From the NCBI GenBank assembly GCA_030549335.1, contig CM060186.1:19273189-19337188 (forward strand): a DNA stretch of 64,000 bases, read 5' to 3'. This document shows, in pieces, positions 10,804 through 21,990 of the stretch. The notes below the pieces were generated by a model. That model had not been told where the DNA came from. It worked only from the letters and a program-made list of their open reading frames with translations, and did no database searches. Position numbers and translations under genes: made by a program. Position 1 is the first letter of the stretch, and the number at the start of each line of letters is the position of its first letter. This DNA comes from Pontederia crassipes. Its lineage: Eukaryota > Streptophyta > Magnoliopsida > Commelinales > Pontederiaceae.

Positions 10804-11185
10804 ACATAAACATTTATAGCATTTCATATTCCATTAGTATGTTCATCCGCCTGCAATAGTTGCCTAGATTAATGATAGTGGCTTCCAACATATTGACATT
10901 ATCTTTCAGCACCTGTATTGTCTTCTTCGGCTAAGCAAAATTGGGTATAGAACAAGAATAAAATTATAGGCCTTCTAGGGCAATTCATTTGTTTAGTTAT
11001 TGGCCTTTAGTATCGTTCATTAATTTAGTTTTCTTTATATTATATTTTCTTTTCATTTGAGTTTGCCTTTTTATTTGGTTTCTTAAATATTTGGCATAGG
11101 AAGTTTATAATCCTATAATCTCTTTTGTATGGTTTCTTTGGAATACCAACTTTGATGAATGAATATTTTTCTTGAGATTATTTTT
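10804..11185 (+). other. MOG1 intron 1 sequence, nothing else recognised
   Basis: AT-rich intronic sequence between the LINE and a MITE. A short stretch near 10,960-11,030 loosely resembles 4,175-4,235, which may be a very old duplication, but it is too diverged to rely on. Confidence 0.35.
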
Positions 11186-11186
11186 T

Positions 11187-11745
11187 AAGCACAAGGTTAT
11201 TAAGATCGATCCTACCTAGGATCCGCGAACCTGGTCTCAAATCTGGGATCATTTTTGTAGGGATCGGTAGGATCGTAATAGCAAGATCATATCCATTTTT
11301 CCATTTTTCTCAATTTTTATTTTATTTTTTTATTTCTCACCAAGTGCAATATAATTTTTGGAGAAATAAAATTAAGAGGAAGATGATTGGATATAGTTGA
11401 AATTTTAAAAATATTTTCTTCACAAAATAACTTTGTTATCAATGTACATTAAAAGTTATTTATATAATGGTACTCTATACAAATCATATTATTATCTTTT
11501 CTTGTCAATTCATATTAAATTACTATTATATAACTAATATATATGTGCGCTTGTAGAAATCTTAGTACGATAGTAAGTTAACATTATTTATAATCTAAGC
11601 CATTACAATTGTATTTAAAAATTCATATTTTTTACATAATTTAATATTTTTTTTTGTTATATAAGTAGGATCTTACGATCCTCGATCCAATCTTATGGAC
11701 CCCTTTTGAACTTACATAAGATCTCGATCTTGACTACCTTGCTTA
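11187..11745. mobile_element. MITE-like TIR element in MOG1 intron 1
   Basis: The left end begins AAGCACAAGGTTATTAAG; the complement of the right end begins AAGCAAGGTAGTCAAGATCG. These give an imperfect terminal inverted repeat of about 25 bp (shared core ..AAGATCGA). The interior is AT-rich and non-coding. The ...TTATTAAGATCG end resembles the CCAATGTTATCAAAATCGG end of the element at 16,425, so they may be distant relatives. Confidence 0.55.
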
Positions 11746-12110
11746 AGCGTATAATTTAATTAAGGTTTAGAGATAATTAACTTGGTAGATATCATCACTT
11801 ATGTTTATCCAACAATTCTTAGTTGGCTAGGCAGAGGTGCTCATCAAGTTCCATTTTCCTTATCAAATTTGCTAAGTTAAATGCATCACATTTGCTCTCC
11901 TCAAAAAAATAAAATGCATCACATTTGCTAGTAGTATATTCATTTTAGTGTTGGTTGCCAACACCATATTGATTGATGTGTTGTGCTTCTGAGATGTGAT
12001 GCAATGCTGTTAAAATTGAGAGAAAGTATAAAAGGAAAGATCATCTTTTCATTCATACATTTATTTTTTATGCAGTTCCTTCTTCGTGGCAACGAGCAGC
12101 AGTGGAAGCA

Positions 12111-15100
12111 ATGTCAGGTGACAATTGTGTCGAGAGGCCCTTGTTTGGCGGTGCAATATCCAGCAGTTTCCCTTTACGATTTGACGTCAGTTATCATTCC
12201 TTATGCTGAAAATGCTATTCTTTGATGCTTAGCTAATTTATTCTTTTTTCTTTTCTTGGCCCATTGCCCTACAATGACATTAACTTATTCTTGTGTTTTG
12301 TTTCAGGATGTTAGCAATATACGCCAAGTCCCGGATAATCAGGTTGGTAATCATTATGTCATATTTTTTCACGCTTAAAATGGATGTTTGGTTCATTATG
12401 CTTACTATGTACAGTGTGCTTTGTTTCATAAATTAACTGATTCTGTTATCTCATGTTTCAATTTATTAAAAAGGAGGTGTTTGTGGATGCTGGACGTGAT
12501 GAAAGCCTGTTCTTTGAGCTGTTAGAAACAAAACATGATGTGGACGATGGTGGCAGTGCTACCTGGTTCTTGTGTGACCTTGCCAGTGAACAAGATGCAG
12601 GAGACACATTGGTGACTTCTTTTTCCATTGTATTCCTTGTAGTCCAGTAAAATGATATTTTATATATGGCACTTTCTATTCTTTGAGTAATATTGCTTGC
12701 TTGATTCTTTTTCCTTTTAATAAATCTGTCTTTTCTCAAAAAAATCTGATTTTCCCTTTTCTTTTGGGCAGGTTCTTGAGCACTGTAGTGCGCCTGAGAT
12801 GATCGGATTGTCTTACAGAAATACACCAACAGTAGTGACCACTGCAGTTGGTCAGATGGTAATACTGTTGGCCAGATTATTTTGAATCTTTTCAACTATA
12901 TGGATTTTATATGTATGTTTTGTTTTAGAGCAATATATATGTTATTATCAGCTGTCATTTTGTTGTAACCACACTGGCACATGTCAGCCACAAATGTTTT
13001 TGTTCCAATTATACCAGATATCTTTATGCTTATTATGTGACAATAGTTTCTCTAAGTTGCTGATTTGAAAAGCATGGGGTAAATTACACGAATGGTCTCC
13101 CAACTTTGAGCCGATTTTCAATTGGTCCCCCAACTTTAATTTATAATCAAAACGTCCTCCATCTTTCTTTTTCTTGCACGCTTAGTCCTCCTGACCGGTG
13201 ATAGTGGATTTTCTAGTTGCCTTGCTGACGTGGCGGATTTTCTCACGTTGGAGAGAGAGAGAGCGGGCCCCCCTCCCTCTCTCTCCCACAGCGCGGGAAA
13301 GAGGAGGAGGGGGGCGGTCGCCCCCCTCTGCTCGAGCTCCGGCGAGCTCAAGCTCGCCAGAGCTCGAGCTTGCCGGAGCTCGAGCTCGAGCTCTCTGTTG
13401 GAGAGAGAGGGAGGGGGGCGCCTCTCTCTCCCGCAGCGCGGGAGAGAGGAGGGGGGCGGTCACCCCCCTCCCTCTCTCTCCCGCGGGGGGGCGGTCACCC
13501 CCCTCTGCTCGAGCTCCGGCGAGCTCTCTCTCTCTCTCTCTCTCTCGAGCTCTCGCTGGAGAGGAGGGGGGCGGTCACCCCCCTCTGCTCGAGCACGGCG
13601 AGCTCGAGCTCGCCGGAGCTCTCTCTCTCTCTCTCAAGAGGGGGGCGGTCGCCCCCCTCCTCTCTCTCCTGCTCTGATTTTTTTTAATTTTTTTAATGAC
13701 GTGGAAACGTCATCCTTTTTTATTATTATTTTTTTAATTTTTATAATGACGTGGCGGACATAAAATGATGTGGAGGAGAGAGAAAATCTGTCACGTCAGC
13801 AAGGCATCCGAAAAACCCACTATCACCGGTCAGGAGGACTAAGCATGCAAGAAAAAAAAAGATGGAGGACGTTCTGGTTATAAATTGAAGTTGGGGGACC
13901 AATTGGAAATCGGCTCAAAGTTGGGGGATCAGTATCTCCTGGCTGTATTTTTGCTATGTCAAGGGATGATGAAAATGTTTTTATCATTGTTATTTTTTAT
14001 TATTTTGTGCATATCTTCATTTGGAAATTTCCAGTTAGCAAGCTTCATCATATCTATTCCATTTCATGTAGGCTATCTCTAAGGCAAGGCAAGGATGGGA
14101 GGCACGAAACTTAGTCAGAGTAAATGCTCTTCTGATGTAATTATTTTCCATTAAATCTTGGTACAATCTTCCTGGACTTATTACTTATCATGAATAGGTA
14201 TATGTGGCGAATTTGCGTCTCAAAGAAGTTTCTACTGATGTGCTGGTGGTTGCATATGAGCCGCTCTTGATAAAGTATGTATGTTGAACCATGTGGTTTT
14301 TAGCTAGCAAGTAGTTTAATTTAGCATTTGTATTTTTGAAGCATTTTTTTCTTTTTTTCCATTTGAAGTAAAATCATCTCAAAGTTGTTTAGTTTCCAAC
14401 TATGGTTCATGGTTACAAAAAGCACACGTCCCTTTCCTTCTTCATTTTACATCATGTTGGGATTTATTCAGTTTCAGTGCGTGCAATTTATTTTGATGAT
14501 TTTATACGACCTTTTTTTATCCTTGAAGCCTTTATGTTCCTTCATCCTAACACCATGCATACCCCATGTTTTGGTAAGCTTTAACAGCTGTCTATGTAGA
14601 TCATGACCGTACTCCATGTGAAGATGAATTTTCAAATCAGAGCTCTTCATGAACTTGAATATCAGTTTTTTCTCATGCAACTTCTGTGTACTTATCCTGC
14701 TTCCTATGTACCTATCTCATCTATGTAATGGCATTTTGTGTCAAAATTATGTAAATCACCATCATCTATTAGTCAAGTGCCTCCCAAGATCTATGTGACC
14801 TAGCGAACCCACATGCTCGGATGACGCCATAAATGCCGGAATCGCCTCAAGAATCGGAACGTTCTCGCAGCAACGGTCACAAGACAAGACTCAGCCCAAA
14901 GATGCATTGCAAACAACAACAACAACAAAGCCTTATCCCACTAGGTGGGGTCGGCTACATGGATCATACGACGCCATTCGTTGATTCATGTTCATGAGAT
15001 TCGATAGGGTTTTACGCTGGCTGTCGGGGCCTAACACAACTCTCCTCCTTTATCCGGACTTTGGACCATGCATTGCAAACAGCTACTTAATAATTGTTTT

Positions 15101-15793
15101 GTGGCAACTAGTAAATGGTGAAGGGATGGGAGAAGTAAAAATGCAAAATTCACAACGTCGGAAACAGAGACCATCCCAGAACTGTCCCGTGTCCAATGAC
15201 CACCATGCCTATGTCTAATTATGTGTCAACACGCACACTTTTTTACATTGCAGTGACCATTGCATTTTAACTTTGGCAAAATCTTTGTCTTTGTGTAATG
15301 TGTTTGTTGTTAGTGGTCTTTCATGTTAGCAGGTTTGTTTACATCATTGAAAAGCAAAGAGGTAGTGGGTCTCATAGAGAAATAATTTCAGCATTCTGCA
15401 TCTGGATTTCAGTATACTATTTCATCAAACAGCACCTTTACATAAAGTTCAGCTCTATCGTTTGTTTCTACTGCATATGGTCTTGTACTCCTGTGGTAGA
15501 TTCTTCTTCACTGTATGGATAGATTCTTCGTCACTGTATATACAATTCTGTATGACATTGTGTTGCCTCCTACAAAGCCCACCTTTTGGTTTCTTTTTCA
15601 TTCTTTTTGTAGCACTTTGCACTAATGCCTCTGTTCTTGATTTAGCCCTTTGAGTGAAAGCGCGAGATCAGTGAGAGCTGGTCCAGCGGTACCTGCTGCA
15701 CAATCTGGATGTCTGCCTTTGGCTGAGATCTTCAAACATGCTGTGTCAAGTTTCAAGGTTCATGACTGGAATTTGTTCGGCCCTCAGGCTTGA
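12111..15793 (+). CDS. MOG1: MOG1-like Ran-binding protein (7 coding exons, 202 aa)
   Basis: Exons are 12,111-12,185, 12,307-12,342, 12,474-12,611, 12,772-12,858, 14,072-14,119, 14,198-14,274 and 15,646-15,793. All join in frame with GT/AG borders and give 202 residues, the usual length of plant MOG1. The product starts MSGDNCVERPLFGGAISSSF and contains DVSNIRQVPDNQEVFVDAGR (central fold) and NPLSESARSV, ending KVHDWNLFGPQA, all characteristic of the MOG1/RANGRF family. These proteins bind Ran in the nucleus and influence its nucleotide state and nuclear transport. The start codon is chosen by alignment with this N-terminus; it follows a splice acceptor, so the leader lies upstream. The acceptor of exon 3 (attaaaaag) has a poor pyrimidine tract. 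Two positions, Trp in QGWEARNLV and Cys in WFLCDLA, replace residues that are usually Arg in plant relatives. Introns 1, 4 and 6 carry transposons, but the reading frame is intact. Confidence 0.93.
13078..13935. mobile_element. Long-TIR non-autonomous element in MOG1 intron 4
   Basis: About 150 bp at the left end (from ggtctcccaactttgagccg, 13,098) returns as the reverse complement at the right end (to about 13,930). This includes the landmarks CTCCTGACCGGTGATAGTGG and CCTTGCTGACGTG. Such long TIRs suggest a Mutator-like MITE. The core (13,250-13,680) is a mosaic of (GA/CT)n runs and GAGCTC/CTCGAG palindromes with blocks of 'ggggggcggtc'. Open frames through the core are low-complexity artefacts. 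The right end lacks the outermost ~20 bp seen on the left. Confidence 0.8.
14916..15067 (-). mobile_element. Short RTE-tailed (SINE-like) insertion with perfect TSDs
   Basis: The 152-bp insert is flanked by a perfect 14-bp duplication, ATGCATTGCAAACA (14,902-14,915 and 15,068-15,081). On the minus strand its last ~65 bp equal the 3' tail of the RTE LINEs in this window (cgtatgatccatgtagccga ... then the TTG-repeat end). Its first ~85 bp do not occur in the RTE part seen at 44.9 kb. It is therefore either a SINE that borrowed an RTE tail, as the Au SINE family does, or an internally deleted RTE keeping only both ends. It sits in MOG1 intron 6. Confidence 0.85.
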
Positions 15794-16424
15794 GGAGACA
15801 GCAACAGCTAATTACCTCCTGCATATAATGCATAACAAGCATCCTTTTGTTATTGAAAATTGTTATCTGGATCAGAGCTTAATGGCCTATGTCACAGGGA
15901 TGTTTTGCTATAAGAGAAATTGTCAAAACATTTGCGCCAGATTTTTCTTAAATTATACTCTGACAGCTCCTCATCCGAAGATTCACAAGATGTGTTGTGC
16001 CAAAGCCTTGTGGTATCTGGATATTGAATGTAAAAGTGCCAAGTCAAGTCTAAAATTAGACTTGCAACTATTATAAGACTGATGAGTTTGCTGAGAAAAG
16101 TGCACCATGTTTTGTTTTCTACGTATTCCTCACAGGTTCTCAGTAGTGGTATACATTGCAATCTTGTTTCGGCGTAATGATATAGTGGACTTGGACTTAA
16201 TGTCTTTTAATATTTGAAGTAAGTTTAAAAATGTCTTCTAACAATCAAGGTAAGTTTCAAAATAAAATAAAAATAGTAACTGAAACAAATAAGAGTCATT
16301 TAAGAGTAATATGCGTTACAGTTATTTTATAATTTAAGAAATTTATATAATACAAATGTGAATAATTTTGGATTAATGTGTTACACATCTTTTAACTATA
16401 ATTTTGGATTCAAAACATTCTTAA
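15794..16424 (+). other. MOG1 3' untranslated region and flank
   Basis: The sequence after the MOG1 stop has no further coding potential. An AATAAAAT-type signal lies near 16,261-16,272, a plausible polyadenylation region, which would give a 3' UTR of about 480 bases. A short frame at 15,738-16,076 overlaps the last exon in another phase and is not a gene. Confidence 0.5.
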
Positions 16425-17059
16425 TCCAATGTTATCAAAATCGGATCGGTCGGTTCAATCGTGAATCGATGGTAATTTGGTTCGATTTGATATCAAATCT
16501 ATTTTTTTATATTGATTCAATTCAAGTTTTAAAAAAATAAAATTAAAAATGATAAAAATAGAAAAGTTAAAAAAGGAAAAAGGAAAGGAATATAAGAAAG
16601 GTAAAAAGATGAGGGAATATGATATGCATAAAATTAAATAGGAATTGAAATAAAAAGGTAAGTATTCAAAATTGATTAACATTAAAATGGAAAATTATTA
16701 AAGGGCATAAATAAATGAAATAAAAAGGAAAGTGTTAAAGAAATAAGAATAATTTAGGATAAAATTTATTAATATAGCATCTGTCATCAATAAATAATAG
16801 ACACTAAATTAATAACAATCTAGTTATATTTATATGTTAATCATTATTAAAACTTTTAATAAATAAAATTATGTTATATTAGTTTTTAATAGGTTATTAG
16901 TACAATATTCATATATTATATCATAAAAATTATATTATATCTTTATAATTATCATGAATAATATTATTTTAATAAAATATAATTCAATATGGTCGAGCCC
17001 GGTTGGACCAGTCCAGCCGCGACCCGGTAAGTAGTCCGGTCCGATTCTGAAAACATTGG
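16425..17059. mobile_element. MITE-like TIR element (CCAATGTTATC family)
   Basis: The left end CCAATGTTATCAAAATCGG (16,425) and the complement of the right end, CCAATGTTTTCAGAATCGG (ending 17,059), match at most positions and continue with similarity for a few bases. The interior is very AT-rich and non-coding, with a GC-richer patch near 16,990-17,050. The same terminal motif ends TIR elements 1 and 2 near the window start. Confidence 0.75.
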
Positions 17060-17433
17060 CATAATCATACTTTCCTCACTTGTGTATAAATTGAAAGGAC
17101 CATTTATTTTCTTTTAATTTATTCACTTTTCTTGTTTGAAAAATATACTAATTTTGTTATATCATACTAGTTTTTGTTATCTTACTATTTTAAACTTTAC
17201 TGATAAGTGTTTATAGTATTTACATGTGACTTATCAAAATTTGATTCTTGTCAGGTGATAATGTAATATTTCCATTTTGGGAAAGATATTTCATTCAAAA
17301 AAATTGCTCAAAGACTAAAGTTTCAACCTCAATCCTTTTATTTCTTGAGAAAAGAAAAGAAAGGTGGATAAGGAAGACAATAAATGTAAGGTGAAATTTC
17401 TAAAATATTAGGGGATTAAAGTATATGTAATTA

Positions 17434-17582
17434 AGGAACAACGGCGTAGCGCATCATTGCCACTCGAAGATTGAAAGATCACGAGTTCAAATTTCATCGG
17501 TGGGATATAGGTGCCCTCTTATTTTCAATCTTTACTTTTCCTTGCATTAGGTTCATCGACCTCCATTTGTAATCCAAAAAAA
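17434..17582 (+). mobile_element. tRNA-derived SINE
   Basis: It is flanked by the 9-bp duplication ATGTAATTA (17,425-17,433 and 17,583-17,591). The 5' half has pol III promoter-like boxes: an A-box-like GGCGTAGCGCATC (about 17,443-17,455) and a B-box-like ACGAGTTCAAATTTC (about 17,483-17,497). The 3' end is a short A run (about 17,576-17,583) after a T-rich body. Box order, spacing, A tail and duplication together fit a plant tRNA-type SINE. I cannot name the family. Confidence 0.7.
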
Positions 17583-17591
17583 ATGTAATTA

Positions 17592-18125
17592 TGGTGAATG
17601 AGAGTAATGGATTTATTTTCCTTTCACTCATTCCATTTGATATTATCTTTAGGAATTTTGTGCTATGAAGTGTGTTTCTTAGAACTCTTTATGTTTTATT
17701 CATGAAATTAAATCAAAGATCCCTAAATTGCTAATGGATTGACGTCATAAGTCGTATGATGATTTTGTTTCAATTTAGTTGTTTTAGTTGGTATATAATG
17801 TGCAATATGGACGCTAGATTGCTTTGAAGCATAAGTGAATTCAATGGAATGAGATATATGATTAAAATAAGGAAAATGATCTACTAGAACTAGAATTGGG
17901 ACTTTTAGGGATCGTGACAATGAAATCTCACAGCAAATCAAGAACCTTCACAATCCCTAATTCTTCATTCCATGAGTCGTGATATTCAACCACAAGCCGA
18001 GAAACTCAATGGTTGAGGAGAATCCATCTTGAAAGGTCCATAAACATCTTATTACGAGTCTATTTCTTGGGGGTAATGACAATTATGTCATCCCTTCTCT
18101 CCCTTTTGAATAACCTTACTTCACT
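17592..18125. other. AT-rich spacer, nothing recognised
   Basis: Spacer between a SINE and the truncated copia LTR. No coding or RNA features were seen. Confidence 0.4.
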
Positions 18126-18992
18126 CTTTTGAATCTCTTTTATAGGCTTCTCTTGAAAATATGGCCGTTGTAAATTAATTTAAAAGTGTTGTGCTGTCAG
18201 CTCTAAATAGGTCGTCGGTTTTAATATCGGTCATCCATTTTGCACAGTAATTAGATGTTATCCCTTTTATCACATATTCAACGGTCGCCCCTTATAGTAT
18301 CGAGCGTCTGTTTAATATAAAATTATATCCATTGCATTTGTCTTTTCTGTGCAGTTTTTCATTGATCGTAGTCCGTAGAAGAATTATAGCCGTTTAATTA
18401 ATTTTGCTTCCATAACAGTAATCTGCGATCATCCATGCAACGACTTCGATCATCCAATTTTCACATTTTTGTTCTTTGTTGCCCAGAACGGTCGACCGTT
18501 AATGTTTCGATCGTCCGATTTAGAAGTGTCCGTGCTCTCTGTAATATGCGATCGTTCATGGGCCAACTTCGATCAACCGATTTATATTCTTGACCTTTAC
18601 TGCCCAGAACGGTCGATCATTAATATTTCGATCATTCATTTTAGAAATGTCCGCTCTCTCTATAATCTCGATCGTTCCAACTGTAGTTTCAGTCGTCCGT
18701 TATGTACTTCGATCTTTCATGCAAAACATATAATGGTCGACCGAAAATAAATCGGTCGCCCAATTTTGAAATGTCACTTCTCTCTGGAATTAGCAGTCGT
18801 TCCAGCTCTTATTTGGTCGTCCATTATAAGACAAAACAGTCGCCCATCATACTTATGGTCGACTGTTTGTACTGCAGAGAAATATTTTGACTCTTTTTCT
18901 TCGAAAAATATTTAACATGTTCGCATAATTAGTACATCATCTTCCTTATTTGCTATAATCAAAATACTTAGAATATGGTCTTTGGACCAACA
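18126..18992 (-). repeat. 3' LTR of the Sirevirus-like element (truncated)
   Basis: It is collinear with the last ~0.9 kb of the LTR at 28,059-29,491 and shares the ACCAACA end. Just outside it, the minus strand shows a purine tract (complement of 18,993-19,008) in the position of a polypurine tract. The outer part of this LTR is missing, so no target-site duplication can be read. Confidence 0.8.
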
Positions 18993-19476
18993 ATCTCTCC
19001 TTTTTTATGATGGCAAATAAGGTGACGAGGAGGTAAATAAATAACAAAATGTAAGTTCATCCCCCTTAATTTATGTTTATCTTGTGATATTAAAAGATAT
19101 TATTTACTCCCCCATAATAAAAGCATAATTTTTTCCTTTATAAGACAATGATATCAAAATACCAAAATCATAATGACATAAGAACATATCCATTCATACA
19201 TAAATAATAACATAAACCATCCATTCATACATCTTCAACATAGTTTTCATCACATAATCACAAGTAGGGGTGCAACATTATAAGCACATATAAAGTCACA
19301 TAATCATCACATAAACACATAAAGTCACATACATAGTGACATACATAAACTCCATCATACATATAGTCACAAATACATAACCTCACAAATAACATAACAC
19401 ACATACTTTCCGTCACATACATCTTCTCCCCCTTTCAACATCATCAAAATGGAGAACAAAAGAAAGTAAACGAAGA

Positions 19477-20710
19477 CTAAACATCCGGAGCATCGTCAGG
19501 CGGAGGAGGCGCAACCTGCTCATAAGGTGAAGTGTTGAATCCCTGAGAGGAAAAGTATGCAAAGAAACAGTCCTGAGTGCGACGATGATCAAGCTCTAAG
19601 TGATCCATGTGTGCAGTCATATCGTCTAAGCGTCTATTAATCCCGTCCATGCGTGTAATCATACTGTCCATATGTGTGATCATTCCATCCCACTCATCAT
19701 GTGAAGGAACTATGGATGCACGCCAAGCACTCGGCGGCACATATGGAGGATGTATGTATTGTTCCCAAGAAGGTCCGGTATCCGCCATAGCAAGAGGAAC
19801 CTCTATACCTACTCTATCGTCAGAGTCCGAGTCTTGTGTCTCTTGTCTTTTCTTTGCAAAGATCCATTCATTATTAACGAGGACAAGGCCCTTCCGCATC
19901 AGTGTGACTTTCCCAATGATATATTTTTGACGAAAGATCCGAGTAAGAAAACAACCATAGTGAAGAATCATATTGTGAGAGCGTTTGGAATCTATCTTCT
20001 CTTTGGTGGAGATGAAGTGATAAATCATATAGGCTCCAAAATTAATCGGAGGGAGATCATTTCGAAGAAGACAATAGAGAAGTCGTAGATCATAAAAAGT
20101 CATATCAGTGTAATGATCGGATCGAGGGAATGATGTGTCTGACTATATAATGAACAACAAGAATGGGAGGAGTCAACTTTTTTAGAAGGCCTTTCATAGG
20201 AAAGTTATTTATTTCACCATGAAAAACAACTTCAAGGGCTTTAGTGATAGGGATATCGGAAAGCCACCTATGAGTCGCAATGTTCGAGAGTCCTCCTTTG
20301 AGAACATCAAAGGTCTCACAAATCCAAGATCCAGTGGTCTTAATAGTACGCCCAAAGATGTGAGATGTCACATAAGATTTAGACACAGGAAATGACATAT
20401 TTGCATAGAAAAGTCGAATCAATCTAGGATAGACAGGTTCTCTAACATCAAGAACGGAAAACCAACCTATGCCATCATATAAGTCATGGACAAAATTCAT
20501 GTTAATGGAAGTCCAATCTACTCTCATGAAATGTGCTACTTCTCTAGAGGAATATAAATGTCCAAAATTGGATGCAATAGATATGTTAGCAAATAAAGAA
20601 AAATTGAATTCTTCAGGAGGTGTTGGCGAAGAATCTGACGGCAGACGAGAAGAATAACTTGGTTCCTTCCTCTTGCGAGGACTAGCAACAAGTTTCTTCT
20701 TTGGTGGCAT
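19477..20710 (-). pseudogene. Envelope-like third ORF region after pol (fossil)
   Basis: After the pol region and a ~1.3-kb gap, the same strand carries protein-like sequence beginning MPPKKKLVASPRKRKEPSYS. It then has a globular part resembling the 'putative plant transposon protein' domain found in third ORFs of plant LTR elements, and a later part with an M-D-x-M-x-x-H/R repeat suggesting a short coiled coil. No convincing signal peptide is seen. Sireviruses are known for an optional ORF in this place. It is broken; its role is unknown. Confidence 0.6.
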
Positions 20711-21990
20711 TGGTTACCAAATCATATTCAAGAATGAAAATGACAAGTGACAGATAGACAGAATCGGAAAAGAAGTAACGGTCGACCATTGAGAGAAACG
20801 GTCGATCATTTTTGTCCAGGACAGAATAGCCTATCGTTTGATCGATTGATTTCAAAATCGAACTTTACAATCATTCATTCACACAACAAAGCATAGAATC
20901 AACATGACATAGCACAGAATGATGCCTACGTGTGGATCATGTTCAAAAGATGAGATTTGAGAGATAGAGAGACCAATTGATATCACGATCGAATCACATC
21001 CGAAGGCACCTGCAATTTGAATCCATGGCATCGGAGAAAGTTAGAATTTGAATAGAAACGGAGAAGGAAATCAATTCGTGTGACTCACGGGAAGGATTGC
21101 CGAAAGAGGGCTGAGAAAAATTGTCGGCTGGCCGAGAGAAATCGTAGGAAAGAATGGAATTTCCGACGGCGGCATTGGTGCTTAAAAAATCATCGAATGA
21201 GAATGCTTCAGTGTTCGTCGGTGGTGGATTGGAGCTGTTTGATCACGGCGCGTCGCCGACATCTTTGCCGCCCGAGGAAGAAGCCTTGATGGCAATGACC
21301 GGACTTAGGGGATGTGACGAGTCACCTACTTCTACCATTGAGGATGGCGTAGTGAAGGAGGCGGCGCCGCGTCATGCAAGTGGAATCTGCAAGAGGTTTT
21401 GACCGAGAAGGATCGCTGGAAAGAATCGTCAAAATCGAAATCACGAAAGTCGATTTCACCGTCGACTGAGCGATTGAAAACGCCCTTGAAGGAGATCAAT
21501 TCCTCTCGTGGAGAGTTGCCGGAGGTCAGTCAACGATGTGGAGGATCATCGCCTGAGAATGATTGCCGAAAAAGATAGAGTTTTCCGATGATATGGAGCG
21601 GCGGCGGCATAGAGGTCGACCGATATCGAATTTGGGGAAAGATTTGGGAAAAATTTGTCGGCGACCCTTTTATATCGTGTTGAAAATGGTCGACCGATAT
21701 TATGTCGGGCGACCATTATCACTTAGACATTATAGTCGACCGACCCATTTTGTTTCTAATGGTCGTCCGAAATACGTTCGAGCGACCGTTATGGAAGTGC
21801 GTACTCCGAAGAGAAAATCGGTTATTCAATAACTTAAATGGTCGTCCAGTCAAATCCTATAACGGTTGATTGATATGATAATGGTCGACCGGTCTAAATG
21901 TATGTGTTGTGCAACACAATGTTATATTCAATTCGATTCACAAACGATACTTACATAATCAAGTCATTCATGAGTTGAGTTGAGAGGCAA
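20711..21990 (-). other. Untranslated gap between pol and envelope-like region
   Basis: No coding signal was seen on the element strand. Plus-strand frames (21,080-21,402) are not protein-like. The stretch 21,610-21,900 holds at least six GGTCGACC- or GGTCGTCC-like motifs resembling those in the LTR. Confidence 0.5.

Noticed and set aside
13182-13763. Long frames (up to 177 codons) in MOG1 intron 4
   Set aside because: Products of (GA/CT)n and GAGCTC repeats inside a TIR element; open in several frames and both strands at once.
21080-21402. Short frames on the plus strand between pol and the third ORF region
   Set aside because: Opposite strand to the element, no homology, and they fall in a motif-rich untranslated gap.
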